Shown here: positions 26,942 through 35,922 of the stretch, in pieces
Numbering within the stretch: position 1 is the stretch's first letter
Layout: every line of letters starts with the position of its first letter
Notes under the pieces: generated by a model
What the model saw: only the letters and a program-made list of their open reading frames with translations
The model's database searches: none
What the model was told of the DNA's origin: nothing
Assembly: GCA_947074195.1 (NCBI GenBank)
Contig: CAMTOS010000017.1
Location: 1-41,084 of the forward strand
Reading direction: 5' to 3'
Length of the DNA stretch: 41,084 bases
DNA from: an uncultured Bacteroides sp.
Lineage (GTDB): Bacteria > Bacteroidota > Bacteroidia > Bacteroidales > Bacteroidaceae
Program-made: the position numbers and the translations under genes

Positions 26942-27118
26942 GCAATGCCCTTATTTATAACAAAGAATATCGGCAACTGTTAGGACAAACTTACATAAAA
27001 ATAGCCCGAAAACCATATATGTTAGGCAAAAAAGATATCGGCAGTATCTAAGTTAAAATAAAAGAATTGACAAATAAACTTACAACCATCACGTTAATGA
27101 ATAAAGCAAAGTTTTAAT

Positions 27119-27126
27119 TAATTTTG
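27119..27126 (+). promoter_or_regulatory. -7 box of the HTCS gene
   Basis: TAATTTTG matches TAnnTTTG and lies 25 bases upstream of the ATG at 27152. A weak CGTTAATG lies at the -33 distance. Confidence 0.45.
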
Positions 27127-27151
27127 CACAGCAAACCGAAATCATACAAAC

Positions 27152-30100
27152 ATGCTTAAACTAAGACACTATATTTTTCTTTTTTTCCTATTTACAACTA
27201 CCCTGTTTTGCAGGGCTTCAAAGATCGAAACGTTTAATTTCGGCTATGGAGCTACACAATATACTTCTATCTTTCAGGATGAGAAAGGACTGGTTTGGCT
27301 GGGCAGTAACCGTGGATTGTTTTTCTATGATGGCTATCAGGCACACCCCTTCCAACTGGGCAGTTATGTCTACTCCATTAATCAGGTAAACCCCGATCAG
27401 CTTTGTTTCACAGACGAAAACGGGGTGCATATACTTCAATTATCTACTGAAAGAATACTAACCACCTCGCTTTCTGAAGTCGATCTCGGACAGGTGCGTT
27501 CGTGCTATTCTAAAGATGGCATCTTATGGCTTGGTTCTGAGAAGAAAGGATTAATCGTTTATAATTCTGCTAATGATACCTGGGATATTATTCATAAAGA
27601 GATAGGCGATTGCTATAGCCTGGAGTATGCAGGCGATAAGATTTATACCGGTAGCGATAAAGGTTTTGGGTATTACGACCTGAGTAAACAGGAATTTATT
27701 TCTATTCCGCTGCCCGATACCAAGACACTGGGGTTTGTAAACTCACTGCTTTGGGATGAGAAAAGAAACTGTCTGTGGATTGGTACCATCGGTTCTCTTT
27801 TCCAGTATCTTCCTGATAACGATCAGTTTAACATCATCGATGTAAAACCAACCAGTTTTAAATGCATGACATTTGATGTGGATCACCGCTTACTGGTGGG
27901 TACAGATGATGGTCTTGTAACCTATAATCCCGAACAGAAAAGTGCCACTTACCGCGAACACGATGTCCGTTATGAACATAGTCTCAGCAGCAACATTATC
28001 TGGAGCATCTATCAGGACAGAGCGCACAACATCTGGATGGGTACCGATCAGGGAGTATCGCTGATGCACTACACTCCTTACTACAGCTATATTCCTATTT
28101 TATATCTGACGGCAAATTCATCGCTGCCCAACAATGAGGGCAATCGTTTTACCTGCATTACCAGGGACAGCCACGATGGCTACTGGTACGGAGGTACAAA
28201 CGGAGTGATCTACAGAAGCAAAGAGGGGGAATTGAAGTGGTTCCGCAAGGGTAATGCACAGGGACCATTGCCGCACAACCGTATCCGCCGTGTGTACGAG
28301 GATAAAGAAAAGATGATCTGGATGGCCACCGATGAGGGGTTACTGAGATTCGATAATCAGCGCAAGCAGTTTATACCATATATTATTACGGATGCTTCGG
28401 GGAAATATGATGCCAAATGGGTATACGATGTCTTCGAAGACAGAAAAGGCAGAATGTGGATTGCGACATACTCGGGCAATCTGTTTGTGACCGATAAGAA
28501 GAAACTGATTGAAAGTAAGGACGAAACTTATATCTGTCAGCAAATAGCCGATATTGCTACCGGCACAGAACACATTCCAAGCCACGTATTTTATATTCTT
28601 GAAGACAAGAAAGGCAATCTGTGGATAGGACATAAGCATGGGTTGTCGTATATAGATATTGAAACCATGCGAATGGAAGAGGTTCCGTTGCTCAACGAGA
28701 AAGGAGAATATTCGCAGGTTTATATCGGTAATCTTACCATCGGTGAAGATGGCAATTTATGGTATACTGTAAAAAATGCGCTCTTCAAGATGAATATGGC
28801 AACAAGGGAGATTTCGCGGCTATCGGTACCGACCATCGAAGATGATATTGTCAGCACGATGATTTATCGTGACGGCCGTTTGTGGATGTCGATGGTAAAC
28901 AAGGCCATCTTGTTTGACACCCGCACACTGAGCTGTAAAGAACTTCGTCTGCCGGAAAATGATTATCAGGCATTGTATTATGATCAGTCCAAAGCCGAAT
29001 TCATCTTTGGTGGTAATGATGGTTTGCTCTATGTACAACCCGAAATTGGTACGGTCAGCAATACTTCTAATCGTGTACAGGTGGTTTCGGTAATGAGCAA
29101 CAATAAACGATTGAAACCCAACATCGACTATATGAAGAGAGCGGATGATACCAAAACGTATGATAGCTTCTCGCCATCGGTATTGCAGCTGACGTTTGAG
29201 ATATCGGACTTCTCTTTCTCTGAAATGAATACGCTGAGTTATCAGTATCAGTTAGAAGGTTATGATAATAAATGGATTTCAATGCCTCCGGGCAACAACA
29301 GAATTGTTTTCCTGAACCTGAATCCGGGTAAATATGTGCTGAACATCCGCAACGGAGTGGAGAATGCGGCTACATCGGCTTACTATTTCGAGATTCGTCC
29401 GCCCTGGTATATGACAGGCTGGGCATATGCTTCGTATATCACGATCTTTCTTGTAGCTTTGGGACTGTTTATCAGATATCTTTTCGGCAAGAATAAAAAG
29501 AAATACGAAAGACTGGAAAAGGAGAAATCGCTCGAATTATCGAACATGAAGATCGACTTCTTCACCAATATATCGCATGAGCTGAAAACACCACTGAGCC
29601 TCATCATCGCTCCACTGAGTAAAGTGGTAGCCGAGGTCGGTTCTTCATCGGTGGGACAACAGCTGGAATTAGTACATCAGAATGCCTTACGACTGAACAC
29701 GCTTATTCAGCAGATTCTGGATTTCAAGCGGATGGAATATAAAGAAGAAGAAACGATGGTGCGCTCGCGTATCGATCTGGTGCGCCTGGTTCATATGGTT
29801 GCTTCCTCTTTTAATCACATCGCCGATACGCGTCATCTCGATATAAAAGTAGAAACCGATGAAGAGGCATTATGGATGAACCTCGACCTGTTCAAGATGG
29901 AGTCCATCTTATATAATCTTTTGTCGAACGCCATAAAGTTTGTGCCCAACGATACCGGTCGCATCACTGTAAGGATGTATAAACCGGAAGCGGAAGATAA
30001 AATAAGGATCATAGTAGAAGACAACGGAACCGGTATTGCAGAAGATGAACTGAAGCTGATCTGGCTGCGGTTGTATCAGGGAGGAAACAAACAGTTGAAC

Positions 30101-31078
30101 CCGCATGGCACGGGCATTGGCCTTTATCTGGTAAAACGATTTGTGACGATGCATTCCGGAACTATCGGGATTGAGAGTGAATTCGGGAAAGGTACATCGT
30201 TTACCATTGATATACCGCTGAACGGAGAAAACATTGTAGCCGAAACTGCAAACGCAGAAATAGCAAAAAATGAAACAGTGATAGATGCTCCGGCAGACAA
30301 ACGCACCACCATTCTGATTATTGATGATAATGAAGAGATTCTATCGTTCCTGACATCGGCTTTCTCGACTACCTATAAATGTATAGCGGCCAAGAATGGA
30401 AAAGATGGACTGGATATGGCACTGAAAATGCATCCCGATATTGTTATTGTCGACGAAATGATGCCGGTAATGACAGGTATGGAGTTTTGTCATCAGTTGA
30501 GAAAGGCTACTCACATGGCATCGGTACCGGTAATCATGCTGACGGCCAAAGATGATAGTTCAACAGAGTTGAACAGTATGAAGGCAGGCGTGGATGTATT
30601 TATGTCGAAACCATTCGATCTGAACAGACTGACGTTGCGTATTCAGCAGTTGCTTGAATCGAGAAAACAGCTTCAGGAGAAGATGCATCTGAACCAGATG
30701 ATAGATACAACTGTGGATATAAAAGAAGAATTGTTTAACGAAGATGAGCGATTGATGAAGCACGTATTGCAGGTCATCGAAGACAATATGAGCGATTCGG
30801 CTTTTAATGTTACCCAGCTTTGTTCTGAAACCGGCATCGGTTCGAAACGATTATTGCGCATGCTGAAAAAACAAACCGGAATGACACCGGTAAACTTTAT
30901 ACGACAAATACGACTAAAGAAAGCGGCAATCTTACTGCAGCAAAAAAAGTTTACAGTATCAGAGGTGATGTATATGATCGGATTCTCTCATCCGTCGTAT
31001 TTCACTAAAAGTTTCACCGAAGAGTTCGGATTATCTCCCAAAGAATATCTGGAACAGGATTACGAACAGAAAATTTAA
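27152..31078 (+). CDS. Hybrid two-component system sensor-regulator (HTCS) of the galactan locus
   Basis: One 1308-residue inner-membrane protein combines sensor and transcription factor. Order: signal peptide (about 1-22); periplasmic beta-propeller of Reg_prop repeats, seen as repeated Asp-x-x-Gly-x-x-Trp-hydrophobic-Gly patterns such as DEKGLVWLGSNRGLFFYDG and DKKGNLWIGHKHGLSYID; a Y_Y_Y domain (YQYQLEGYDNKW); membrane helix (about 755-777); HisKA with phosphoacceptor His809 in NISHELKTPLSLI; ATPase domain (NALRLN, VEDNGTGI, GTGIGLYLVK); receiver with Asp1101 in VIVDEMMPVMTG and MLTAKD; C-terminal AraC-type HTH (about 1205-1300). Such regulators bind oligosaccharide from their own glycan. 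The adjacent GH53 and GH2 genes point to beta-1,4-galacto-oligosaccharide. Confidence 0.95.
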   Translation: MLKLRHYIFLFFLFTTTLFCRASKIETFNFGYGATQYTSIFQDEKGLVWLGSNRGLFFYDGYQAHPFQLGSYVYSINQVNPDQLCFTDENGVHILQLSTERILTTSLSEVDLGQVRSCYSKDGILWLGSEKKGLIVYNSANDTWDIIHKEIGDCYSLEYAGDKIYTGSDKGFGYYDLSKQEFISIPLPDTKTLGFVNSLLWDEKRNCLWIGTIGSLFQYLPDNDQFNIIDVKPTSFKCMTFDVDHRLLVGTDDGLVTYNPEQKSATYREHDVRYEHSLSSNIIWSIYQDRAHNIWMGTDQGVSLMHYTPYYSYIPILYLTANSSLPNNEGNRFTCITRDSHDGYWYGGTNGVIYRSKEGELKWFRKGNAQGPLPHNRIRRVYEDKEKMIWMATDEGLLRFDNQRKQFIPYIITDASGKYDAKWVYDVFEDRKGRMWIATYSGNLFVTDKKKLIESKDETYICQQIADIATGTEHIPSHVFYILEDKKGNLWIGHKHGLSYIDIETMRMEEVPLLNEKGEYSQVYIGNLTIGEDGNLWYTVKNALFKMNMATREISRLSVPTIEDDIVSTMIYRDGRLWMSMVNKAILFDTRTLSCKELRLPENDYQALYYDQSKAEFIFGGNDGLLYVQPEIGTVSNTSNRVQVVSVMSNNKRLKPNIDYMKRADDTKTYDSFSPSVLQLTFEISDFSFSEMNTLSYQYQLEGYDNKWISMPPGNNRIVFLNLNPGKYVLNIRNGVENAATSAYYFEIRPPWYMTGWAYASYITIFLVALGLFIRYLFGKNKKKYERLEKEKSLELSNMKIDFFTNISHELKTPLSLIIAPLSKVVAEVGSSSVGQQLELVHQNALRLNTLIQQILDFKRMEYKEEETMVRSRIDLVRLVHMVASSFNHIADTRHLDIKVETDEEALWMNLDLFKMESILYNLLSNAIKFVPNDTGRITVRMYKPEAEDKIRIIVEDNGTGIAEDELKLIWLRLYQGGNKQLNPHGTGIGLYLVKRFVTMHSGTIGIESEFGKGTSFTIDIPLNGENIVAETANAEIAKNETVIDAPADKRTTILIIDDNEEILSFLTSAFSTTYKCIAAKNGKDGLDMALKMHPDIVIVDEMMPVMTGMEFCHQLRKATHMASVPVIMLTAKDDSSTELNSMKAGVDVFMSKPFDLNRLTLRIQQLLESRKQLQEKMHLNQMIDTTVDIKEELFNEDERLMKHVLQVIEDNMSDSAFNVTQLCSETGIGSKRLLRMLKKQTGMTPVNFIRQIRLKKAAILLQQKKFTVSEVMYMIGFSHPSYFTKSFTEEFGLSPKEYLEQDYEQKI

Positions 31079-31097
31079 ATAAATAGTATTATACCAT

Positions 31098-31124
31098 AGC
31101 ATAAATCGGCATTTGAAGCATAAA
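31098..31124 (+). promoter_or_regulatory. Candidate HTCS operator (direct repeat AGCATAAA)
   Basis: AGCATAAA occurs at 31098-31105 and 31117-31124, 19 bases apart, about 80-105 bases before the predicted SusC transcription start. AraC-type regulators usually bind such direct repeats. The fit is by position and form only. Confidence 0.3.
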
Positions 31125-31130
31125 AATGCC
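31108..31130 (+). terminator. Possible weak terminator after the HTCS gene
   Basis: GGCATTT (31108-31114) pairs with AAATGCC (31124-31130), loop nine, but no T-run follows. It could instead belong to the regulator site with which it overlaps. Confidence 0.25.
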
Positions 31131-31191
31131 TTGTGTCTGATTTGTGCTATTATTCGTCTTTTCTATGTATATGTGGTATATACGGGCTAAT

Positions 31192-31199
31192 TATCTTTG
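31192..31199 (+). promoter_or_regulatory. -7 box of the susC promoter
   Basis: TATCTTTG matches TAnnTTTG. It implies a start near 31205 and a leader of about 180 bases before susC. A poor -33 region fits a promoter that needs an activator, as expected for an HTCS-controlled locus. Confidence 0.5.
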
Positions 31200-31314
31200 C
31201 AATCAGAAATAAAACACTCAAATAACTCTAAGGCAAATAAGGTACAGTTTTTTGATAAGGGACAGATTGTTTAAGGATACACTTTTTAAGAACGCAAAGC
31301 GACATTTCTATTAA

Positions 31315-31332
31315 CCGGCTCATTTGAGCCGG
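31315..31332 (+). promoter_or_regulatory. Hairpin in the susC leader
   Basis: CCGGCTCA-TT-TGAGCCGG is a perfect inverted repeat, 53 bases before the susC ATG. No T-run follows, so it is not a standard terminator; a stabilising 5' UTR hairpin or protein-binding site is more likely. Confidence 0.45.
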
Positions 31333-31384
31333 ATTTCATTAGCCTGAAAATAACCAAATATAATAATTAAATCTTTTACAAAAA

Positions 31385-34324
31385 ATGAGAAACATCCGTA
31401 CATGTTTGCATCCATTGTTTTTGTTGATAGGGTTTTTATGTTGCATACAAACTGCATCAGCACAAAACGACAAGACCGTTAAAGGTATTGTTCTGGATGA
31501 ATTTAATGAACCCATGATGGGGGTAACAATTAAGGTTCCCGATACTACCACAGGAACTGTTACAGATCTTAATGGTAACTTCGTTATAGTAGTAGATAAT
31601 AATGTGCAGAATTTGCAAATCTCCTACATCGGATACGTTACACAACTTGCACCAATTATTTCTTCTCCAATGCGCGTCATTATGCGCGAAGATACACAGA
31701 TGCTGGAAAGCGTTGTGGTAATCGGTTATGGTACACAGCGTAAAAGCGACCTTACAGGTTCTATCAGCAATGTATCGAGCGATGATTTCAACGGTGGTCT
31801 GGTAAACTCTCCCGAACAATTAATCAATGGTAAGGTATCTGGTGTACAGATCCTGAACGACGGTGGTTCACCTTCAGGCGGTAGCTCGATCCGTATTCGC
31901 GGTGGTGCTTCTCTGAATGCATCGAACGATCCTTTGATTGTACTCGATGGTGTGCCTTTGGAAAATGGCGGTATCAGCGGTAGCGGCAACTTCCTGAGCA
32001 TGATTAACCCGAACGATATCGAGAGTATGACAGTATTGAAAGATGCTTCATCGACTGCTATCTATGGTTCGCGTGCATCAAACGGGGTAATCCTTATAAC
32101 GACTAAGAAAGGTAGCCACGACCGTTTTAAAGTAAGCTTTAATACGACTCAGTCGATGCAGGTAAAAACCAAACTTGCCGACATGCTTTCTACAGATCAG
32201 TTCAGATATGTAATCAATACAGAAGGTAACGATATACAGAAATCTCTTTTAGGAAATACATCGACAAACTGGAATGAAGAAATCTTCCAGAAAGCTTATG
32301 GTACAGATAACAACCTGAGCTTCCTGGGTAAAGCCGGTAACGTAATGTATCGAGCATCTTTAGGTTATCTTCATCAGGAAGGTATCCTGAAAACAGACAA
32401 AGTTGACCGTTATACAGGTAGTATCTCTGTTAGCCCTTCTTTCCTTGATAATCACCTTAAGTTTGTTTTCAATGCGAAAGGTGCGATTACCAACAACCGT
32501 TTCGGTAATCAGGTAATTACTACAGCAGCCACTTTCAATCCTACAATTCCTGTTTACTCAGGCCGCGAAGCCTTCGGTGGTTATACTGAAGCGCTGGATG
32601 ATAATGGCATTCCAAATGCAAACCTGAATCCTGTGGGCAGCGTAAACAATTATAAATCGACCAGCCATATCAAACGTTTCATTGGTAACATCGATATGGA
32701 TTATAAATTCCATTTCCTGCCAGAATTGAAACTACACATGGCTGTGGGTTATGATTATGGCAAAGGTCATGGTTTGATTTATGTGCCTGATGGCGTGGCT
32801 ATGAATTACGAAACTGATGGCCGTAACTATAAATACGGTCCGCAGACCAATACGAATAAGATGTTTACTGCTTATCTGAACTACAATAACTTTTTCGAAA
32901 GTATTCAGAGTAGCCTTGATGTAACAGGTGGTTATGACTATCAGTTCTGGAAAGCAAAAACATCGGCTTATGAAGAAACCAACGTATATGGTATATCGCA
33001 AAACTCAGTAGCAGCCACTGACTACCGTCATGCACTGGTATCGTTCTATGGTCGTGTTAATTTCTCGTATAACGAACGCTATCTTTTAACTGCAACAGTT
33101 CGTGGTGATGCAACATCACGCTTCTCGAAAGACAATCGCTGGGGTACTTTCCCATCGGTAGGTATCGGCTGGAGATTAAATGAAGAATCATGGCTGAAAG
33201 ATTGCACATGGATAGAGAATCTGAAACTTCGCGCCAGCTACGGGGTAACGGGTCAGCAGGAAGGTATCGGTAACTATGGATTTATGCCGATCTATACCAT
33301 CAGTCAGCCAGGTGCTTATTACTACATGGGCAACAAATGGGTGCCGATGTATCGTCCTGAATCTTATATCAGCGATATTAAATGGGAAACAACAAACTCG
33401 TTTAACTATGGTGTTGACTTCTCATTCTTTAATAACCGCTTCTCTGGTAGCTTCGACTACTATACACGTAAAACCAAAGACTTGCTGGCTGAAGTACCTG
33501 TACCTGCCGGATCGAACTTCAACACCCGTGTTGTATCGAATGTAGGAAATGTAAACAGTAAAGGGGTTGAGCTTACTTTGAATGCCGTACCGGTTGATAC
33601 AAAAGATGTGACCTGGAACCTGAGCTTCAATGCTACATGGCAGAAGATGAGAGTGAAGAACTTATCGCTTACCAAAGGAACAGAACAGATTAACACACTG
33701 GTAGGACCAACACTTGACACCTATAACTTCCAGGTATTGACAGAAGGTTATGAACCATATATGTTCTATCTGTATCACCAGTTATATGATGAAAACGGCA
33801 AACCTATTGAAGGTAAATATGCCGATTTGAATGGTGATGGTATCATTAATGAGAAAGACCGCTATCGTGCTAAATCGCCTGCACCAGATTATATCTTAGG
33901 TTTTAGCTCTAATCTTCGCTATAAGAAACTGACTTTAGGTTTCAGTCTTCGCGGCAACATCGGTAACTACGTTTACAATGCCAATGCAATGAATACCGGT
34001 GCATGGGAAACTGTGAGCTATTATAAATATCAGATTAATAACCTGCACTCAAGCTATCTTGACACTGGTTTCCAGGAAAGACAACGCTTGTCTGACTACT
34101 ATCTGGAGAATGCTTCATTCCTTAAAATGGATAACCTGACACTGGGATATAATTTTGGCAAGGTAGGCAAAAGCATCAGCAACCTGAACTTATCGGTAAT
34201 GATGCAGAATGTATTTACTATTACAAAATACTCAGGTGTAGATCCGGAAGTACCAAACGGTATGGATATCTCATTCTATCCGCGTCCACGTATCTATTCA
34301 TTATCTTTAGGCATAGAGTTTTAA
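31385..34324 (+). CDS. SusC-like TonB-dependent oligosaccharide transporter
   Basis: A 979-residue outer-membrane importer. Signal peptide ending TASAQ (about 27), carboxypeptidase-regulatory-like domain (VKGIVLDEFNEPMMGVTIKV and IGYVTQ), then the SusC signature VVVIGYGTQRKSDLTGSI, plug with IRIRGGASLNASNDPLIVLDG and AIYGSRASNGVILITTKKG, and a barrel ending SLSLGIEF. SusC proteins import oligosaccharides with SusD as lid, powered by TonB. SusD follows after 18 bases. Galacto-oligosaccharides are the probable cargo, judged by the GH53/GH2 neighbours. Confidence 0.96.
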   Translation: MRNIRTCLHPLFLLIGFLCCIQTASAQNDKTVKGIVLDEFNEPMMGVTIKVPDTTTGTVTDLNGNFVIVVDNNVQNLQISYIGYVTQLAPIISSPMRVIMREDTQMLESVVVIGYGTQRKSDLTGSISNVSSDDFNGGLVNSPEQLINGKVSGVQILNDGGSPSGGSSIRIRGGASLNASNDPLIVLDGVPLENGGISGSGNFLSMINPNDIESMTVLKDASSTAIYGSRASNGVILITTKKGSHDRFKVSFNTTQSMQVKTKLADMLSTDQFRYVINTEGNDIQKSLLGNTSTNWNEEIFQKAYGTDNNLSFLGKAGNVMYRASLGYLHQEGILKTDKVDRYTGSISVSPSFLDNHLKFVFNAKGAITNNRFGNQVITTAATFNPTIPVYSGREAFGGYTEALDDNGIPNANLNPVGSVNNYKSTSHIKRFIGNIDMDYKFHFLPELKLHMAVGYDYGKGHGLIYVPDGVAMNYETDGRNYKYGPQTNTNKMFTAYLNYNNFFESIQSSLDVTGGYDYQFWKAKTSAYEETNVYGISQNSVAATDYRHALVSFYGRVNFSYNERYLLTATVRGDATSRFSKDNRWGTFPSVGIGWRLNEESWLKDCTWIENLKLRASYGVTGQQEGIGNYGFMPIYTISQPGAYYYMGNKWVPMYRPESYISDIKWETTNSFNYGVDFSFFNNRFSGSFDYYTRKTKDLLAEVPVPAGSNFNTRVVSNVGNVNSKGVELTLNAVPVDTKDVTWNLSFNATWQKMRVKNLSLTKGTEQINTLVGPTLDTYNFQVLTEGYEPYMFYLYHQLYDENGKPIEGKYADLNGDGIINEKDRYRAKSPAPDYILGFSSNLRYKKLTLGFSLRGNIGNYVYNANAMNTGAWETVSYYKYQINNLHSSYLDTGFQERQRLSDYYLENASFLKMDNLTLGYNFGKVGKSISNLNLSVMMQNVFTITKYSGVDPEVPNGMDISFYPRPRIYSLSLGIEF

Positions 34325-34342
34325 TTCTAATACTTGATAACC

Positions 34343-35902
34343 ATGAAATTAAATCATTATATAACAATAATATTACTGGCTACAGGAACTTTGTTTTCAT
34401 CCTGTCTTAATCATCTTGATCAGTATCCTCATATCGACAAGACGCCGGTGGATGTGTATACATCTGTAGAAAATTATGAAATGGCACTCGCTAAACTTTA
34501 CGGTTCATTTGTTCTGGCCGGACAAGGTAAAGGTGGTGAAAACGAGGATATCCTTGGTAGCCGTGGTTTTGACTATATGCGATGCTACTTCAACATGCAG
34601 GAAGTAGGAACAGACGAAGTAGCGATGATCTGGCATGCATCAGATGGTCAGACTGATTTATCATATCTTTCGTGGGATTCGACAGACCCTTGGGTGTTCG
34701 ATATGTATTACCGCATTTATTACACCATCGCATTAAGCAACGAATTCCTTCGCTACTCTAATGAAGGTGCCATTAGCGGTTTCAGCGAAAGCGATCAGGC
34801 AGAAATCATGAAGATGTCTTATGAGGCACGCTTCTTAAGAGCGTTGGCTTATTCGCACGCATTAGATATGTTTCGCAACGTTCCTTTTGTAGATGAAAAT
34901 GATCCTATCGGTACTTATATTCCTCCTCGCTATACTGCACAACAGATCTTTGAATTTATCGAAAGTGAACTGAAAGATATAGAAGACTTATTGCCTAACA
35001 GAGCAAATACCACTTATCCTCGTGTAGGCCGTGGTGCAGCTTATACATTGCTTGCAAAAGTATATCTGAATGCTGAGACTTACGGATGTGGTTCACATTA
35101 TACAGAATGTATCACTTACTGCAAGAAAGTAATCGACGAAGGTTATTATCTTGAACCAGAATATACAAAACTGTTCAATGCAGATAATGACAAACGTTCA
35201 CATGAGATTATCCTTGGTTTCAGTGTAGATAGCAGAAACGCAGTATCATGGGGAGCAAGTACTTATATCGTTTGCGGACAATGCAGCGCAACATTCGGAC
35301 TTGACTTAGGTGTGAAAAGCTCATGGGAGATGTTCCGCACACGCTTCCAGATTCCTAATCTTTATGATGCAAACGATGGCCGTAACCTTTTCTATACAAA
35401 TGACCGTCCTCAGAACATCACGTCACTTGACGATCCGAACAGTGGTTATTTCTATATGAAGTGGAGCAACCTTACCGATGGTGGCAGCATGTCTAACGAA
35501 GTCGATGGCGTAGATACCGATCTTCCTCTCTTCCGCCTTGCAGATGTTTACCTCATGTTAGCAGAAAGCTTCCTTCGTGGTGGTCAGGGCACAGACAGAA
35601 ACACAGCAGTATATTATGTAAACCTGATCCGTAGCAGAGCCTATGGCAATGAATCGGGTAATATCGATGTAGCAGCTCTTACCCTGGATTTTATTCTGAA
35701 TGAACGTGCACGCGAGCTTTCACTCGAAATGGTAAGAAGAACAGACCTTATCCGTTACGATTACTTTACTACCGATAAGTATATCTGGGAATGGAAAGGC
35801 GGTATTGCCGAAGGTCGTGCAGTAGATAGCAGATATAACATCTACCCTATTCCTTATGCAGAGCTTACTGCTAACCCGAACTTATATAACGAAAACTATT
35901 AA
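34343..35902 (+). CDS. SusD-like starch/glycan-binding lipoprotein
   Basis: A 519-residue surface lipoprotein with lipobox LFSSC (Cys about 18), N-terminal YPHIDKTPVDVYTS, TPR-like helices (EARFLRALAYSHALDMFRNVP and GRGAAYTLLAKVYLNAE) and the family end FRLADVYLMLAESFLRGG, LNERARELSLEM and IYPIPYAELTANPNLYNENY. It acts as the hinged lid on SusC and helps capture ligand. The start is the ATG at 34343; a TTG at 34334 gives only three more residues. Confidence 0.96.
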   Translation: MKLNHYITIILLATGTLFSSCLNHLDQYPHIDKTPVDVYTSVENYEMALAKLYGSFVLAGQGKGGENEDILGSRGFDYMRCYFNMQEVGTDEVAMIWHASDGQTDLSYLSWDSTDPWVFDMYYRIYYTIALSNEFLRYSNEGAISGFSESDQAEIMKMSYEARFLRALAYSHALDMFRNVPFVDENDPIGTYIPPRYTAQQIFEFIESELKDIEDLLPNRANTTYPRVGRGAAYTLLAKVYLNAETYGCGSHYTECITYCKKVIDEGYYLEPEYTKLFNADNDKRSHEIILGFSVDSRNAVSWGASTYIVCGQCSATFGLDLGVKSSWEMFRTRFQIPNLYDANDGRNLFYTNDRPQNITSLDDPNSGYFYMKWSNLTDGGSMSNEVDGVDTDLPLFRLADVYLMLAESFLRGGQGTDRNTAVYYVNLIRSRAYGNESGNIDVAALTLDFILNERARELSLEMVRRTDLIRYDYFTTDKYIWEWKGGIAEGRAVDSRYNIYPIPYAELTANPNLYNENY

Positions 35903-35922
35903 ATCTAATAAATAGAATTATC

